A stretch of 64,000 nucleotides of DNA. Source: Formicarius rufipectus (taxonomy: Eukaryota > Chordata > Aves > Passeriformes > Formicariidae). This document shows positions 28,501-43,500 of the stretch, piece after piece. Location: contig VXAU01000755.1 of the NCBI GenBank assembly GCA_013399695.1, positions 723,972-787,971 of the forward strand, read 5' to 3'. Under the pieces are notes generated by a model. It was not told where the DNA came from. It searched no databases and worked only from the letters and a program-made list of their open reading frames with translations. Position 1 is the first letter of the stretch; every line of letters starts with the position of its first letter. Position numbers and translations under genes: made by a program.

Positions 28501-31500
28501 ATATGCTAACCTTATCATAGTCATCAGCAGTAAATTCTCTGTCTCTCTGGAGAATTTCATGGAGTCTTGCTTTAACACGATGCTGACAGCTGCTTAAAGA
28601 ATCACTGTCACTGTCCAACAGACCATTCATATTAGCACTTTTGACCATCTGGACAAGAATAGGAGTCAGCTCTCCTTCTAAGGCCAGTAGTCCCTGAAGC
28701 ACGTAACACAAAACAGATAAAGATGAGAACATGAGTATCTCAAAATACCCTCCCAAAACGCTAATTTTAAATTCAAGATTGTATCACTTGGCTGTGGGTT
28801 GGATAAACAGGGACATAATGCAGTTACTTGCACAGAAATGTCCCCCACTGCCTTAGTGTGAAGGATTGGTGATATGTGACAGAACACACTTCCAGTACCA
28901 GCTGAAGCATCCCAGTGGTGCCAACATTGCTCCTGGGAGGCAACAGCTGTTCAGGTTTTGCAGAGACCCTGCAGAGGCAAAATCCCTGAGTCACAGGAGA
29001 ATCTAGGCCTTGAACAAGAGGTGAATGAAGAATTCCAAAATTAAGAAGGCTGGAAATTTTTGTGAATTTTCTGGCAACAGAAGGGCTCTGGAATAAGGAT
29101 GGAAAACAGGGTGGTGTCTCTTCAAGCCTGCTGAGCAGTGAAATAGCAGGTCAGATGGCTGAAATATTTCTGTATGAACATGTGCAGCATGGAACCCAAT
29201 GGGAGAAACAGGAAGCCTGAAGACTTGTAGAGCTTAAGTTAACTCAGGTTAAAGAGATGTGGTAGAATAGTTCACATGAATTGAGTTTGCTATAACTAGG
29301 TACAGGGTCTTTAGGAAATGAGGTAGGGAAGGAGGCAGAGTTGGACTTTCCATAAAGAGTGGATTGAACACCAGGTCTTTTGCTTTCAAACTAGCGACAA
29401 GTTGAGAACTTATCTGTAAGGCTCAGAGGACAAATAAGCATAAGGCAACATCACGGCAGGCCTTTGCAACAGACCATCTGAATTAAAAGGGGAAATGGAT
29501 GAAGCCTTATCAGCACAACTGGAGAAAGCCTCCTGACTGCAGGCCCTGTCTTCCATGGATACCCTTAGTCCTGGATACCGCACGCATGGGCAATACTGCA
29601 GCGGGCAAACCATCCAGACTTCTGGAAAACACCCTGAACAATTCTTTGACATGGGTTACTGACAAACTATCAAGCAGGGCATTGCCCTGGACCTGTTACG
29701 CAGAAGTGTAGGGATGTGAAGGTCAGTGACATCCTTCATAACTGAAACCTGATGTTATAATAGATCCTTGGAGAAATGAACAAGACAAATACTTGCACTA
29801 AATCCCTGGACTTTAAATGAGCAGATTTGCTCATGGAATCCTATGGAGGAGAGCCCTGAAGAACAAAGATGCCTAGGACAGTGCTGTTTAATTAAAACCT
29901 CCCTTCATCTGCTCAAAGAACTCCACGTGTTTGACCCATTAACTGGATACTTTTTCACACTGAATTACTCTTTGAAAATACATTTTTCTAATAAACCACA
30001 AACCTCTCCCAGTCTTCAAATACCACTCCAACTGTACCTTTGCAAAAGCTGCTGCAGTCATCTGAACTCGTCCCTCATCAGAAGCGTAGATTTTGAGATC
30101 ATGCCGGTAAGTGCTGTGCAATCTAAGTAAACCACATCCAGGAAATCCAGCATAATCTCCTACCAAACAGACATTTTGTTCAAACTCTCATTTTGCACTT
30201 GGTTATCTTCAAAAATGATCTATGACATTCAATGTTTCTTTAAAAAGGTATTATCATAATTTATTTTTTTTACCTTGTCCACCTGGATACATACACCTGA
30301 AAGCTCTTCCAAGCTCTTCTGCTTGAACCCTGCCTGCAGGGGTCAATTCTCCGCCCCATTTTAGAACCAGAAGCAGGGATGGCTCATTTCTTCTATTGTC
30401 TAATTGTACACAGAGAGGAGACTTTACTAGTGAAGTATATGGTAAATTTTTTATTCAAATTGACAGAAAGTATGTGCTCTCTGCAGGGCTTCAGTAAAGG
30501 ATCTCTTCAACATTATGAATCTTTAATAGATTCTAACATTAAGAAAATATTTACCAGGTGAACTAAAATGGGCACGTTAAACAGCGAAAACCAAACTAGT
30601 TAAATTATGAAACAATATAAGTACAAAATGCTTTATTTTATATATTAGAAAAAAGTAAATTAAGACAGAAAAATTAAAATAAACAAATTAGATGGTAAAC
30701 ATCCTACAGCTTATAAAAGTTATAAAGATAGTAGTAATAACTGAGGGAGAATTTCTTATCCTAGTTCAAAACACCATTCTGGTGAATCACTGAAGTTTCT
30801 TTTCATGCTATTTTTCTGTTATAAAAGAGCACTATTAAAATACTAATTCACTACCTAATATTAGGCATACAGTTCAGCATATTAAGAGACTGTGAATATC
30901 TGCTAACAATACAAACACTAATTCAAAACAAAATATTCCTTCTTCTTAACATCAAGACATGTTAGACCACTAGTCCATGACTATTTAAATGCACATGATA
31001 TTAAGTGAGTAGGTGCAAAAGTAATACAATACCTTCCTCTTCACTGGAAGTCTTAGGGCAGCCATGAGGAAGGTATGTTAACTGAACTTTGCGATTGATG
31101 CCTGAAAAGTGCCCATACCTGAAGAGGAAACAAGGAAAAGTGAGAGGGGAAAAGGGAGAGAAACTTTTAAAATACTGTCTTCCAAAACTGCTAAGATCTT
31201 GTAGCAGGATATAATAAATCTATGCTAGTCACTGGTTTGTGCATTTGACCACCATTTGTTGAAGTAGCACTTAGAAAAACATGAACTCAACCAGAACAGA
31301 ACTAACAGAACTAACAACCACGCTGTAATGAAATACCTTAAAATAGTATCTACAACTACTTTTTATAAAACTGAATATAAAACTGATAAAAAATGCCCAA
31401 GCAACAACAAACAGCATTTGCAGATTGCAGAATTTATCTATTCAGATCCAAAACTACCATGGCTATCAGTATCCAGAATCTGGTCTGATGGTGTACATGG

Positions 31501-34500
31501 ATACTACCCTTCTAGTCTATTAAGTTCTCAAGCAGAATGCAGTACTTCAAACAATCATAATAAATTTCAATAATTACTGTTTGTGCCTTGATATTTGGTT
31601 AAATTAAAATCATCTACCACCATTAGCATTCTAAGAGCCCAGCTCTTTAACAAACCTTGAAGCTTTTGTTTGTTTGTTTTCTGTTTGTTTGGTCTTTTTA
31701 TTTTATTTTTTTTTTAAATTACTTAGTATTTCAGGTTTAATATACAATGACTTATTTATTTGCAATCCTCCAAGTTTGCTGTAGGTAGACAAGTAGACAT
31801 GGTGAAAACTCTTACTGGCTCTATAGATTTCATTATGTCACACTGCAAGAGGGAGACCCTGTGTAAAAATACTTTCATTTTAAAAACATGGATGAAGACA
31901 AAATTTGACATCAAAGTGAGCAACTTTCTCACGTTATAAGTATACCAAGACATTAGATACAGCAATAAGTTCAATTAAAATGACTAGGAGAAAAAACTCC
32001 AGAGTGATATTCAAACATGACAAACTTTCTCTTCAAAATTTCTGTGCTTAAATGATTATATGATTACATATTTGGTAATGTTGCAATCCAAGAAGTAACT
32101 TGTGAAACAGGTCAAAACAGCAGATAGGATTTTGTTGAAGTCAAAACAGATGGAACTTTTTTGCTATGAAATCTAAAACTTAGACTTACATTTCTAATAC
32201 AGTCTTTAGCTGTTCAAGTTTTGCTTTACTTTCTTCAATTTCAGAATCATTGTTTTGCCCGAGTTCTACAAGGAGCTGCCTTGCTATATCAAGCACTTCC
32301 TGAAGAAAGGAAACATGAGATATATTTAAATGGATTTCTACTTACAAAATACTACATCAAGAAAATAAGATAAACTTGCCTGTAACTGTTTTGGTTTTTT
32401 CAGTTTTAGTTTTCCAGATTTATATCCATCACATTTTTCAAAGAGATCAAAGAATCTTTAAGAGAAAAAAAGTTATTAAAAAAATCAGTTAATAAATTAA
32501 AATAGTACTTGAACAAGAGACTCTTAAAGTAGTCAAAAATTAGCACCTTCAGTCGATTTGAAAATCACATTAAAACCTGCACTACAGAGGTCAAACCAAA
32601 TTTTATTCAAATTCCATTTCCCTAGGAAATCTGCAATGCATCAGAGAAATAAGGGCACTAAAAATGTTCTCTTACTAACTTGCTAAGCATTATAACACAA
32701 AGAGAATATTCTATTTGAATATGCAGCTATGTCAATTCATAACCTTGAAGAATGATCCTTAACAGAAGAAGGAACTAAAAATATGAAAGGAGCAGTTCTA
32801 CACTTCTTCAGCATGCTCTGAATGCAAGAATCTCGTCACAAAACAAGTAATTCCTTTTTATTGAAACAGCAACTAATTCCAGGTCAATTACATAAGTCAT
32901 TTTATGAATGCTAACATAAAGATGGTATCCCACAGGAATTCAGAAACATGTCTTTGATGACTTTGACAAAAATAAAGAACAAAAAGGTGTTCCAGTAAGA
33001 TGACAACTCACATAAGAACAGTTATGACAAAAAGTGAAACGCAGAAGTCATGGTCTAATGGAGAACCAGAAATATTCTATGCTGCATTATTTTGAATAAA
33101 GACATCTACAGACAAATGTATTTTCCTTAAGATCAAAGAAGACTGTTAACAGGGACAGAGTACGTTGAAGGAAGTCTGCATAAGTAATTTGACAGTGCTG
33201 TTAGAAAGAGAGGTGCATACTTGTTAATTATCTCCAATATCCATTCGATTCAAAAGAAAATAGAACAAAAACTAGTTTGCAATCATGCAATTGCTACTCA
33301 ATCCATTGTTTTCACAGCCCCAAGAACCCTCTGCTCCAAAACATGGGAATTATTTTTAACCAAGATTCCACTCACCTCTGATGCTTCACTTCCATTTTCA
33401 TTTTTTGCTTTGGTGTTCGGTCCCCGTGGCGTATTACAGCTATAACACATCTAAGCTCCATCCTGAAATTCCAAAAGAGTCATATTTCACAACTGGGCAT
33501 GTCCTATTTAGTATGAGACCAACCACAATCAAGACAATTGACAAAGTTGTAGCCATCTGACATAACTACAGAAGTGATGGAAGTATATGTAAGAATATAA
33601 GGTTAACTGAAAATGATGTAAAGTATAAAATATAAATACTGATTTTAGGACTTAGGTAACTACAGAATAGCTATTTTAAGTAGTTTTTTAAACGACGATT
33701 TTGAGGATCATTAAATGAGAGAGCATGTTTATTAGAAACGCGTATTAAGTTGGTGCTGGAACGATGATTAACAGTGGAAGCTACGCATAAGAGACGCTAC
33801 ACTTGAAAATCTGCTGTTCTATACTCAGCTTGACTAAGGGTGAGAAACTCTGACTGCTGGCATAGCAATTGTGATTCCTTCCTTGTTTTCAGCACACAAA
33901 ACAAGCATTCATAGGCCAAAGTGGGCACACCTTTTAAAGAGAAAAAAAAATTCACACAAAAGTTACATTGGGAGTTTGCACAATCCAGGTGTAGCTACTA
34001 TTTTCTTACATTGTTCCAGAGGTGGTTGGCACAATAGGGATGTCTTCAGCCTCTAAAGGAATTGACCATGGTATCTGAAACTGGGGAGCAAGTTCTCTCA
34101 TTATGATATTTCTGAAAAACAGGGTTAAAAAGGAAAAAAATCAAGTGAGTTTAAAGAACAGCTTATACAACACACACAAACCCCAAATCAAACAGGTTCT
34201 ATATATATATATATGCATGCATTTTCAGTAATGTAGTTTTAGAGTACTAGCAGGCATGACTGTCTACATGCATATTTTTCTTTTAATTGTAGAATAACAA
34301 CGTACTTAAACAACAATTTAAAGCTACTACAGCTGCTGCACAGAATTTAAGACTACTAGCCCTGTATGTAATAAACTTCAGCTTTTCAACTCCAGTTCCT
34401 AAAGTAACTGCTTGGATATGAATTAGTCTTTTCTCTTAAATATGCAGACAATTGACTTCATTACCTAAATAAAAGTCCCTGATAATCACTAAGCTATTCT

Positions 34501-37500
34501 TATCAATAATTAAGTGGTACTTTTTACCAGCAATTTCTCAAAAGTTTCTGTGATGAAACTGGAAATACAGGTACAGTCTATAGTCAAAACCGCAAAATTA
34601 TAACAGTCTCCATCTCAAGAAGGTTAGTATATCCTGCTAATGTTGTTTCACAAGTCTATCATCAAAACACACTGAACTTCAGACTAGTATCTAAATTAGA
34701 AGCAGTAACATGTAAGAAAAGTAGAATAAGCCAAAATTTAATTGGTAAAAAGAGTGAAAAAGCCTGCTGTTGACTCAACTGCAGTGTATTACCCTAGAGA
34801 TTAAACCATGAGGAAAAAACTAAGAGGTAACTTTTTTCAGAGAATTCAACAGCTACAACAATTTAAATAGAGAAATCAAAATGTGTCTGAGAATCATAAC
34901 TCTAACTCAAGAGGTGACCTAAAGCAATAGGACTACAGTTATCTAGGAATTCAGCTTTACTCCTTCTCAGTTTAATAAGACTCCACACCATCAGATGATG
35001 AAGAAAGTCACACTGTATCCCCTCAATGCAATCTTATTTTAAAATCAGTTTAAACGGCCAGAATGGAATTAGCCTGCTTTGAGGACAACACTTGGCTGGC
35101 ATGGATTTCTACACCCAATCCGGTATCACTCCTTGTTATACTTTTTCTCTGCTTTCAGTGGCAGGGAGAAGATGATAAAGGATACTCTGATACTACATCG
35201 GTTTGGATTTACCAGTATGAAATCCACAAATATATGAATCTACACCAGCTTCAGATCAAGGACAAGGTAGAATAATTTGGACACATATTAAGCAGCAGTA
35301 ATCATAACCATCCAGTGGTGCTTCACTACCTGAAAAAACCTTTAGGAACTTGATTTCCTAAATATTTAACCAGTTAGCTTTAAGAATCCTCAAAAGACTC
35401 AGATGTTTAGGATGATTCTGGGAACAATTTATTATTTATTTATTTATTGACTTAGGATTCTCTTTAATAATTTATTACTTGCTTGTTTAATGTAATTACT
35501 TATGTGATATTTAATGTTAAATGATTAAGGAATAAGAAATCTGTAGTACATAAACTATACTGACATACAATAGACTGAATAAGCAAATTTCCTGAAATAA
35601 ATCAGTAAACTCTTACCCCAGTATCTTAGCACAATCATCATAGTATTTCATGGAGTTCTTCACAAAACTGAAGCCATTCACATCACAGACATAGGACTGT
35701 CCATTAGCACGCAGCAAATCAAAGCCACAAACTGTTTGCTGTTTTCAAGAACAAAAGTTCAAGTAATTTATCACCTTCCTTAGAATTGCTTATTCTAAAT
35801 AAATTTTATATTTGTTTTCATCTGAAAACATGACAAAAATATGACATTTTATACTTAGTACCTTTTGTCGGGTTCCATGTTAGGTTCACTCATGTCATGC
35901 AAACACCTTCCTATTTTTAACTTCCTATCCCCAAACTGACTTTATCATTCTTGCATATCCTTAGCAGTATTCAGTGTCAGGTTCACATATGCACAAACTT
36001 AACCTTCAAGATTTACAGCACAAGCAATGATGGGCCTACAGACTCCCCTTTCCAACAGCGGTTTCCCCCAAGACATAGTTTCTAAGGATGGGAGGCAAGA
36101 AATCAGAAAAACATTGAAAAAAAACTCGACTTTTATTGAAATTTGACTGGACAGTTTTGACACTGACATACTACTGATATTAGTACAGGATACTAGAAGT
36201 TATTTTAACAGATCACTTCTTAAGACCTTAAAGTTCACCTTGCTGATAAAGATTTAAATCCTACAGGCTCCGGAATGGCGTCACAGTTACACATGGAAAA
36301 GGAGAGAGACGGAAAGCCTTTTAATAGAACAGGTGAAAGGAGGGTAAAAGTTTTTAAAGGTAAGTTTTGAATACAGGAATCTTAAAACCATATAAAAATG
36401 GAAACTATTAAACACTTCAAACAAGGACTTAGTCATATTGATATGAAATTAACATTTAATTTGTACCCATTGTAAATACTAGGTAACAAAAGTTCCAAAA
36501 ACTTTACTGAAACTGTGTTTTGCTAATTTAGAAACTATTACCAAAAGGTGTGAAAATATTATGCACAGAATAGATACACTGTGGGTTAGTGAAGCCTAAT
36601 AGCACCATGTGAATTCAGAAAACTAATGCAACATAAACAACTCATCCAGAACATTAACATCAAAAGAAGAATTTTTCTAGATTAAAAAGAGATGCAGAAG
36701 TTTAATTTTACACCTTCTTAGGAGTTCTGCAGCAATTACCACTGCTGGCTCTGTGCTCTAAAACCCTACAGAAGTGACATGTAATGAGCAATTAATTAAC
36801 ACTAAATGTTTGATCAGATAGGAACATAATCAGCTTACCTTAAAGGCAAGGCATACTTTCCAGGCAATTAACTTCTCTCTTGCATTCAGGATGACTGGAT
36901 ACCTCACTTCTTTTCCTTCACTGTCTCGTTCTACCTTGCCATCCAGAGCCGGAGACTTCCGGGCCTCAGCATGAGCATAGTCTGGACCTACTGTGTACAC
37001 CTGAATTGAAACATAGGAGCTCTTGATTCAGTGTGATCAAATTATGCTACACATATGGATGTGTTTTGCTAAATTTATCTCTAGTGTGAGAAGGACATCA
37101 AAAGATACTAGCTGCTTTCATCACGGAAAGCTCACACTAAAGTATCTTCCTCCTCAATGGCATTCTCTGCCTTTAGAGACACCCATCATTTACTGACAGC
37201 CTAGCATAACACAAGACAAATAGTCATTAAGAACCTGATGAATAAAAATAAAATTTCTCAATTATGGTAACACAGAGGTAAAGGATAATGTCGTCCTCTT
37301 AAAAAGGTCTGCAGAACTCAGAGAACAGGTTAATCTGAGAATTATTTCAGTTTTACTTATTATGAAAATCTGGCTGCAGGATTGAGTCTCCTCATTAAAA
37401 AAATTTTTTAGATTTTAGACAGGACTAAACAAAGAAAAGATCTGTCCAGTTTCAGCATGACAAGAGAACAGTGTCATCTCTCCACTGCGGTTCTGATGCT

Positions 37501-40500
37501 CACTGAAAGAACTGGGATATATGTTAGAAGAGACTTGCCAGCAGCTCTCAAAAATGGGCTACTTTAATTAAAAACAAAACTCCAAGCATTGACAAAAAAT
37601 ATTCAACTAATCCAGATGATTGGAAATAATGCCAACTTAGTGAACTCTGGAAAAGGGGTGAGTTAAGTGAAGTTGCCTAATATAAAGCTAACAGTCTTTT
37701 TAAGAGGATCCATTATTTTTTAGGGGAGTTAAAAGCCCACAGCTGCTGCTTGATGACCAGACTACAACCAGTCAAAATAGTCCCCACCCCTCAAGCCATT
37801 TGCATCTCTTCACATTGCAAGAAACTTTTTGGAAAGTTTGTAAAGCTCTTACACAAACATCTGTCAACTCAAATTAATCTGTTGCAAAGTGTTGCACAAA
37901 ATAAGGAGAATAAACCTTAGTAATACTTAGCAACTTAAAGATCCGTATTTTTCTGAAAACATGGAAAGAACATTCTCCTCATGTACCACTGAGTGGTACC
38001 AAGAAGATGACTGCAATTGATAAAAGGGCTCTTTGGCCTAAGACTAGATTAGACTCTCATTCTCTACACCTGCACTTCTTTGTCTAAATACAGTGATCTC
38101 CTATGTATATTGTAAAATGTTTGTTTCACATGTTTTGAGATAGGCTTAAATAGCCAGAATGAACACAAAGGGAAAGAAAGAAATCTTCATACATACTGCC
38201 TTAACACCTAGTTCATTATGGCTCTGTTTTAGCATTCTTTTTTGATACCTAATCCTTACATCTGTTAAGAAAAAAATGAACAAAAAAGTGAAAACTATTA
38301 CGGATTAGGTTAATGAATGCTATTTTCTTCAACTTAATAAAATTTTAGCAATTAACCTTTGTCTAATAATTACCATGATACAATAGTTGGTAAAATCTAT
38401 TTCTTTGTAACCTTTAACCTGCAGACAAAACATCTAGGGAGCATCTGTCAGCATGGGAAAGTATATGCCGCTCTGGAACTAATACAATACAAAAAAAAAG
38501 ATAGTATGCTGGGTAACAAGCCTCCAGCACTTGATTCTAAAAATGCAAGCACAGTTGTTCTATATTACAAGTCCTATGTTTAGCTAGAACACAGCTCTGT
38601 GTTTAGCTAGACTCAGAATTACATTCTTTACTAATGGACTGTATTACCCTAATTAAAATTAATCCTTGACATGAAAATATACTATCATCTTTAAAACTGA
38701 CAAGCTCTTTGATCATTTGATTGTTCTAAATATAAATAAGAGTGAGCAGTTGTCATACCTTCACGTCAGTGCCATCTGTAGGCATGAATTCCTCATAAAT
38801 ATAGGAGCCCGTTTTTCTCACACTACTTTCAGGAGAATAAACACTGCTTCTGCTGCCAATCTGAAAGACATATTTTTCCATTAAAACCTCATAAGCTACT
38901 GCTGGAGAAACTTTAAAACGCCTTAAAATAACACACTTGTTCTGACAAAACACTTTCTGTACCAAGCGAAGCAAAGTTTTCATTGTTCCCAAAATATTAT
39001 TTTTTAAATTCTAGATGTGCAATTGATAGTGTATTTATTTTTCACTTCTAAGAACCTGCAGTGGCTGACAATCTACTGCAAGAAACAAGGGTCTTCATTC
39101 AATCTACATATTATCCAGAAAATAATTTCTCTGACCTGCCACTACTGCTATGCAAGCTGGATATGACAGAATGGCTCTGCAATCCTGTTAGACATTTCCA
39201 GCTTTAGCATCTCACCTTTCGAAAGAGCCTCTGGCTTCCACCCCCAGCAGATGTCGGATAATAAATGTAAACATTGTGGTCTTCAGCACTAACTGGCTTT
39301 TCTACAAAGGGCTTTTGGAAAATTTCTCCATTTACTTCCACATGATCTTCTCCTTCAATCAAGTTGCATTCTGAAGAAAGAGTGCAAAGAACAGAGATGT
39401 AATAAACTAACAAATTTTTAAGAGATCTGCATTGATTTTCCAGGTTGAAATAAAAATACTGTATTATATTTTGTTTCTCTGATTTGTTGCTGACTGCACA
39501 AAGACCTGATGATCATGTCTGCTGTACCAGGTCTATACTATGTTGGTTTAATACTGTATTCCAGAATCTCTGTTGATTTCCTCAGTGTCAGAAAGGAAAT
39601 AGGCTTCTGTAAATGCATAAGCTCCAAAAGGTGGTATATTTTGGAAACGTTTTGAGGGTGTAGGGAAGCAGTTTGTCTTTTTCTTCAGTGCCTATCTCTG
39701 AAATACCAGGGAGCTGGCAGGTGGACAGTGCACATGGTGGGGTGCCAGATGCCACAGTACCTTCTACAGGCTGAGAACTGTCTAGTACTGTGTGATTCAC
39801 GGACCCTGCACAGATTAGGTCCTCTGGTATCAGAGATCAGCAATTTCTTCAATACTGGTTAACTACACGCAGCAGCTTTTACTTTTGTCACATAAATGTG
39901 TCCTTTTCTCTGATAACATAGATATTTCAGTGAAAAATTCCTTTGTCTTGACCAGTCATTGCAATCTCTTACTGTTGATGTATGTTTTCACTTTGGTAGA
40001 AAAAATTGTTTTCATGTACATTAAAAAAAATAATTCCAATTTATATTCAGTGTATCACCTGCAGATGTGTCTGGACTAGACTGCCTTTATATGGCTGCTG
40101 ATACTTAGAAGGGAAAGTAAGTGGCCCTTATATTTTAATTCTTCTATGACACCTGTAAGATGCAGGTGTCAGAATCACACTTTTCAGATGCATATTTCTA
40201 CTGCCTTTGGCTAGGATGGAGTTAATTTTTTTCACAGAAGTTGGTATGGTGGTATGTTTTGAACTTGTGGCTAAAACCCAAGTCTTGATGTCTTTGTTAG
40301 TGCTTACACAGACTCAAACTCTTTCCTTTTTCATACAGTCCTCCACAATAGTACTTGTGCTGAAGGAGAAATTAAACTCTGCATAAATTAATTGTCTAGC
40401 CAGTGAAATTTAGCTTTTCAATAAGTACGCACTGTTCTCCAGTGGAAACAAAGAGGTGCTAACAGTTGGTAGTTAAGGCACTGTTTCGTTTTTTTTTTTT

Positions 40501-43500
40501 TTTTTTTTTTTTTTACCTTGGGGATTGTTTGGATCACGGTTCAGAACTGCATAGCGAGGAAGTAAAATGCCTTCAGCTTTAAGAATACCATAGACTTCTC
40601 TCCTAGAAAAGAACAAATGTTGCACAGTGAGCCAGAAAATTCTGCTAATATTTGCATTTTACAGTCCACAAGTAAAGGATTTAAAAAAGAAACAATTTTT
40701 TTCTAAATCACACAGGGTAAGACTACACATACAATTCTTCAAAGGTCACTTACACTGCTGTACCTTTGCAGTCATCTCTTCAACATCAATAAAAATGCAA
40801 TTTGCAATGCCAGTCCTTCCCTCTCCTCTCTGGCAGTGCAGCAACAACTTGCACAGAACAGTTCTCTTGTTAACGGAGATTGTTAACAGGAATGGTTGGA
40901 AAAGTTTTTACAGGACAGCAACTGAAGGCATCCAAAACAGCAAGTCTGCTCACTGTTCAGAAGACTCCAGTGCTTATGTATTCAGCTCACTTTGTTTTAT
41001 TAATATTTGCTATGCATGACCACAGCTCCAAAAGAATATTCACTTCAAATAACCACAGGATCTTTGAGTACTAACAACTACTGTCAAGCATCCTCTTTAA
41101 AGAAAAAAAAGTACCCTCACTATGTCACATGACAAAAACAGCTTGCTTTTAGAGATAATTAGTGTTACTTACCTGTCTTGGATGTGATACTGCATATTCA
41201 AGTCATTGATTATGAATGGATTCCTGAGCTTTGCATAGGCAACTGCTTTGTCCAGTGGAAATCCTAGAATGTTTAATAAGGCAAATAAATTGAAATTACA
41301 AGACAATACCAGTAAATAGTTTGGAACTTTCTTATTCAAGCTTTAATACAACTGGAGACTTTGGTGTGAGGATGCTCCCCCAAGTAGAGACACACAGTTT
41401 AATATCAGTTTATGACTATTACGAAATCACAGCGTAATTTCAGCATGGTCTGCGAAAAGGAGTGGTCCTGTCTTCAACTTCCTCCTCCTCACTCCATGTG
41501 CTTTCCACTACCACAAGGCCAGAACTAACGCTTTTATTGCCTCTGCTTGAAAACACGAGTTTTAACTTCAGGCTACTCATCTTTGGTTCACTGCCCAGCC
41601 CCACAAAAAAACCCCTAGATATTAGCAGAGATACACGAACCCAGAGATCCAACACTCCCAGTGAGAAAGCAGAATGTCTTCACTGCTATAGGACCAAGTG
41701 TTAGGTCACCATTTCCACTGACTCCACAAATATTTGCCAATGGAACAACAATCTTCATTCCATGGGAGACAGGACTTTCTCAAGCAATGAAAACAGTATT
41801 ATTTCAAAAGCCTGTATTTTAAAACTCAGTTGTAGGATACTAAACAAGACAAATGAATCACTTGCTAGGAAAGTCCAATGAAAGAAAAGAAACCTAAAAG
41901 CACCCTTAAATAACTTATAATTTAGATGTCAGAACTATTTATGGTATTATCAGAAGATTTACCTTTAGAGTGAAAAGAAATGAGACAGTCGCATAAAGGC
42001 CAGTTTTCTACTGGCTCGTTCAAGATAACATCCTCTTCAAATATTACCACTGTTATATACTTAAACATGGAGAGGCGCTCAAGAATTTCTTTCATTGGTT
42101 TAGACTTTGATTTCTTAGCCATTGAACAAATCCCAACTGCAATTTGTCTTTCCGGTGGCTAAAAAGGAGGTGGAGGAAAGGCAAAGCAATTATTACATTT
42201 CCTCAGGACACAACAGGGTTTTAGTAGCACAACACTGGAGCAGATATTCTGTGTTAAAATTCACATGCTATCTTTAATTTAATTAGGTAACTTGTTAGTA
42301 GATAACAAAATGCAGCATGACAGCATATCACACTGAACCTTTATGCAAAATTACTCAAAAATGAAACTGTTTAATAGGTCCACACTACTTTTGTGAGTAT
42401 TGTATCAGGAAAAAATAGACACAATCAAAATCTAAGTCACAAATGTCAAATGTGAACAAAGTCATACTTATGGCTCACTCTAAAATTAACTAGCAGTTAA
42501 TTTTTTAACTGTGCAATTTTTCTGCATCTACATAATAGTCACAAGGCTTCTCATCACTTAGTATTACAAATGAATTATGAAAAGGAAAATTAGTAAAGCA
42601 GAAAATAACAATCTAAATTTCTGAAATATTCAGTGCATAAACAGTTTCACCTTTCTGTAGTATACCTTCATGGTAAACCTTCAATAATTTCATTTCCTGA
42701 GGGGTATCTCTAAAGGCAACAGCCAATCTACCTCTGTTTAAAGCAAGCAAACACAAAACCCACAGAACACTCCTTTAATTCAACTTACTGCTTTTTAAAA
42801 ACACAGCCAGTTACCTTCCCTTGCTAAAACAGACTGACTTGAGCTGCCTGAGCTGCTAATTTTGCACTACCATTCTGCATTTCCAAGTTAATCATGCAAG
42901 TGGTTTAGCAATACTGTCTTGCATTTAAATTTTCCAGGCATGTTTGCAACCAGTGAAAATTTAATCAGACTATTCCCTGAAGTGAAATGTTGAATATTAA
43001 AAGAACAAGCAAAACACAGTGAAAAAAATGACACGCATAATAAGAGTTTGTCTTAAACTAAAACTGGTTAAACACAGTGCTAAAATGCAATTGAGAACAT
43101 TCTATGAGGAAAATAAGCTAAGGTATAATTTAAGATTAACGTAGCATGTACTTTCTGTACACCAAGATACAGAAAAACAAAATAAAACATCCAAAGTAAT
43201 TGTGAAGAGGTTGACAACACAGGAAAGAAAAATTCTCAATCGTTTTTGCTACCAACTATTCAAATAAATAAAAGGAAGGGTTATGCCACCAAGTCCATTC
43301 CCAGAATCCAAATCAAGCCTGCAAAGCTTCAGTTGCTCTGAAACTCTGTATTAAAATTAAGCACATCTTGATTTTATATACAGTTTAAGGTGCACTTAAT
43401 TTTCAAGTGTGCTGTATTTCTAAACATTATTGACAGATCACTATGTGAATATGAATGATTTCTCAATTTACAACATCATTTCAATATTAAGTTCATGTGT

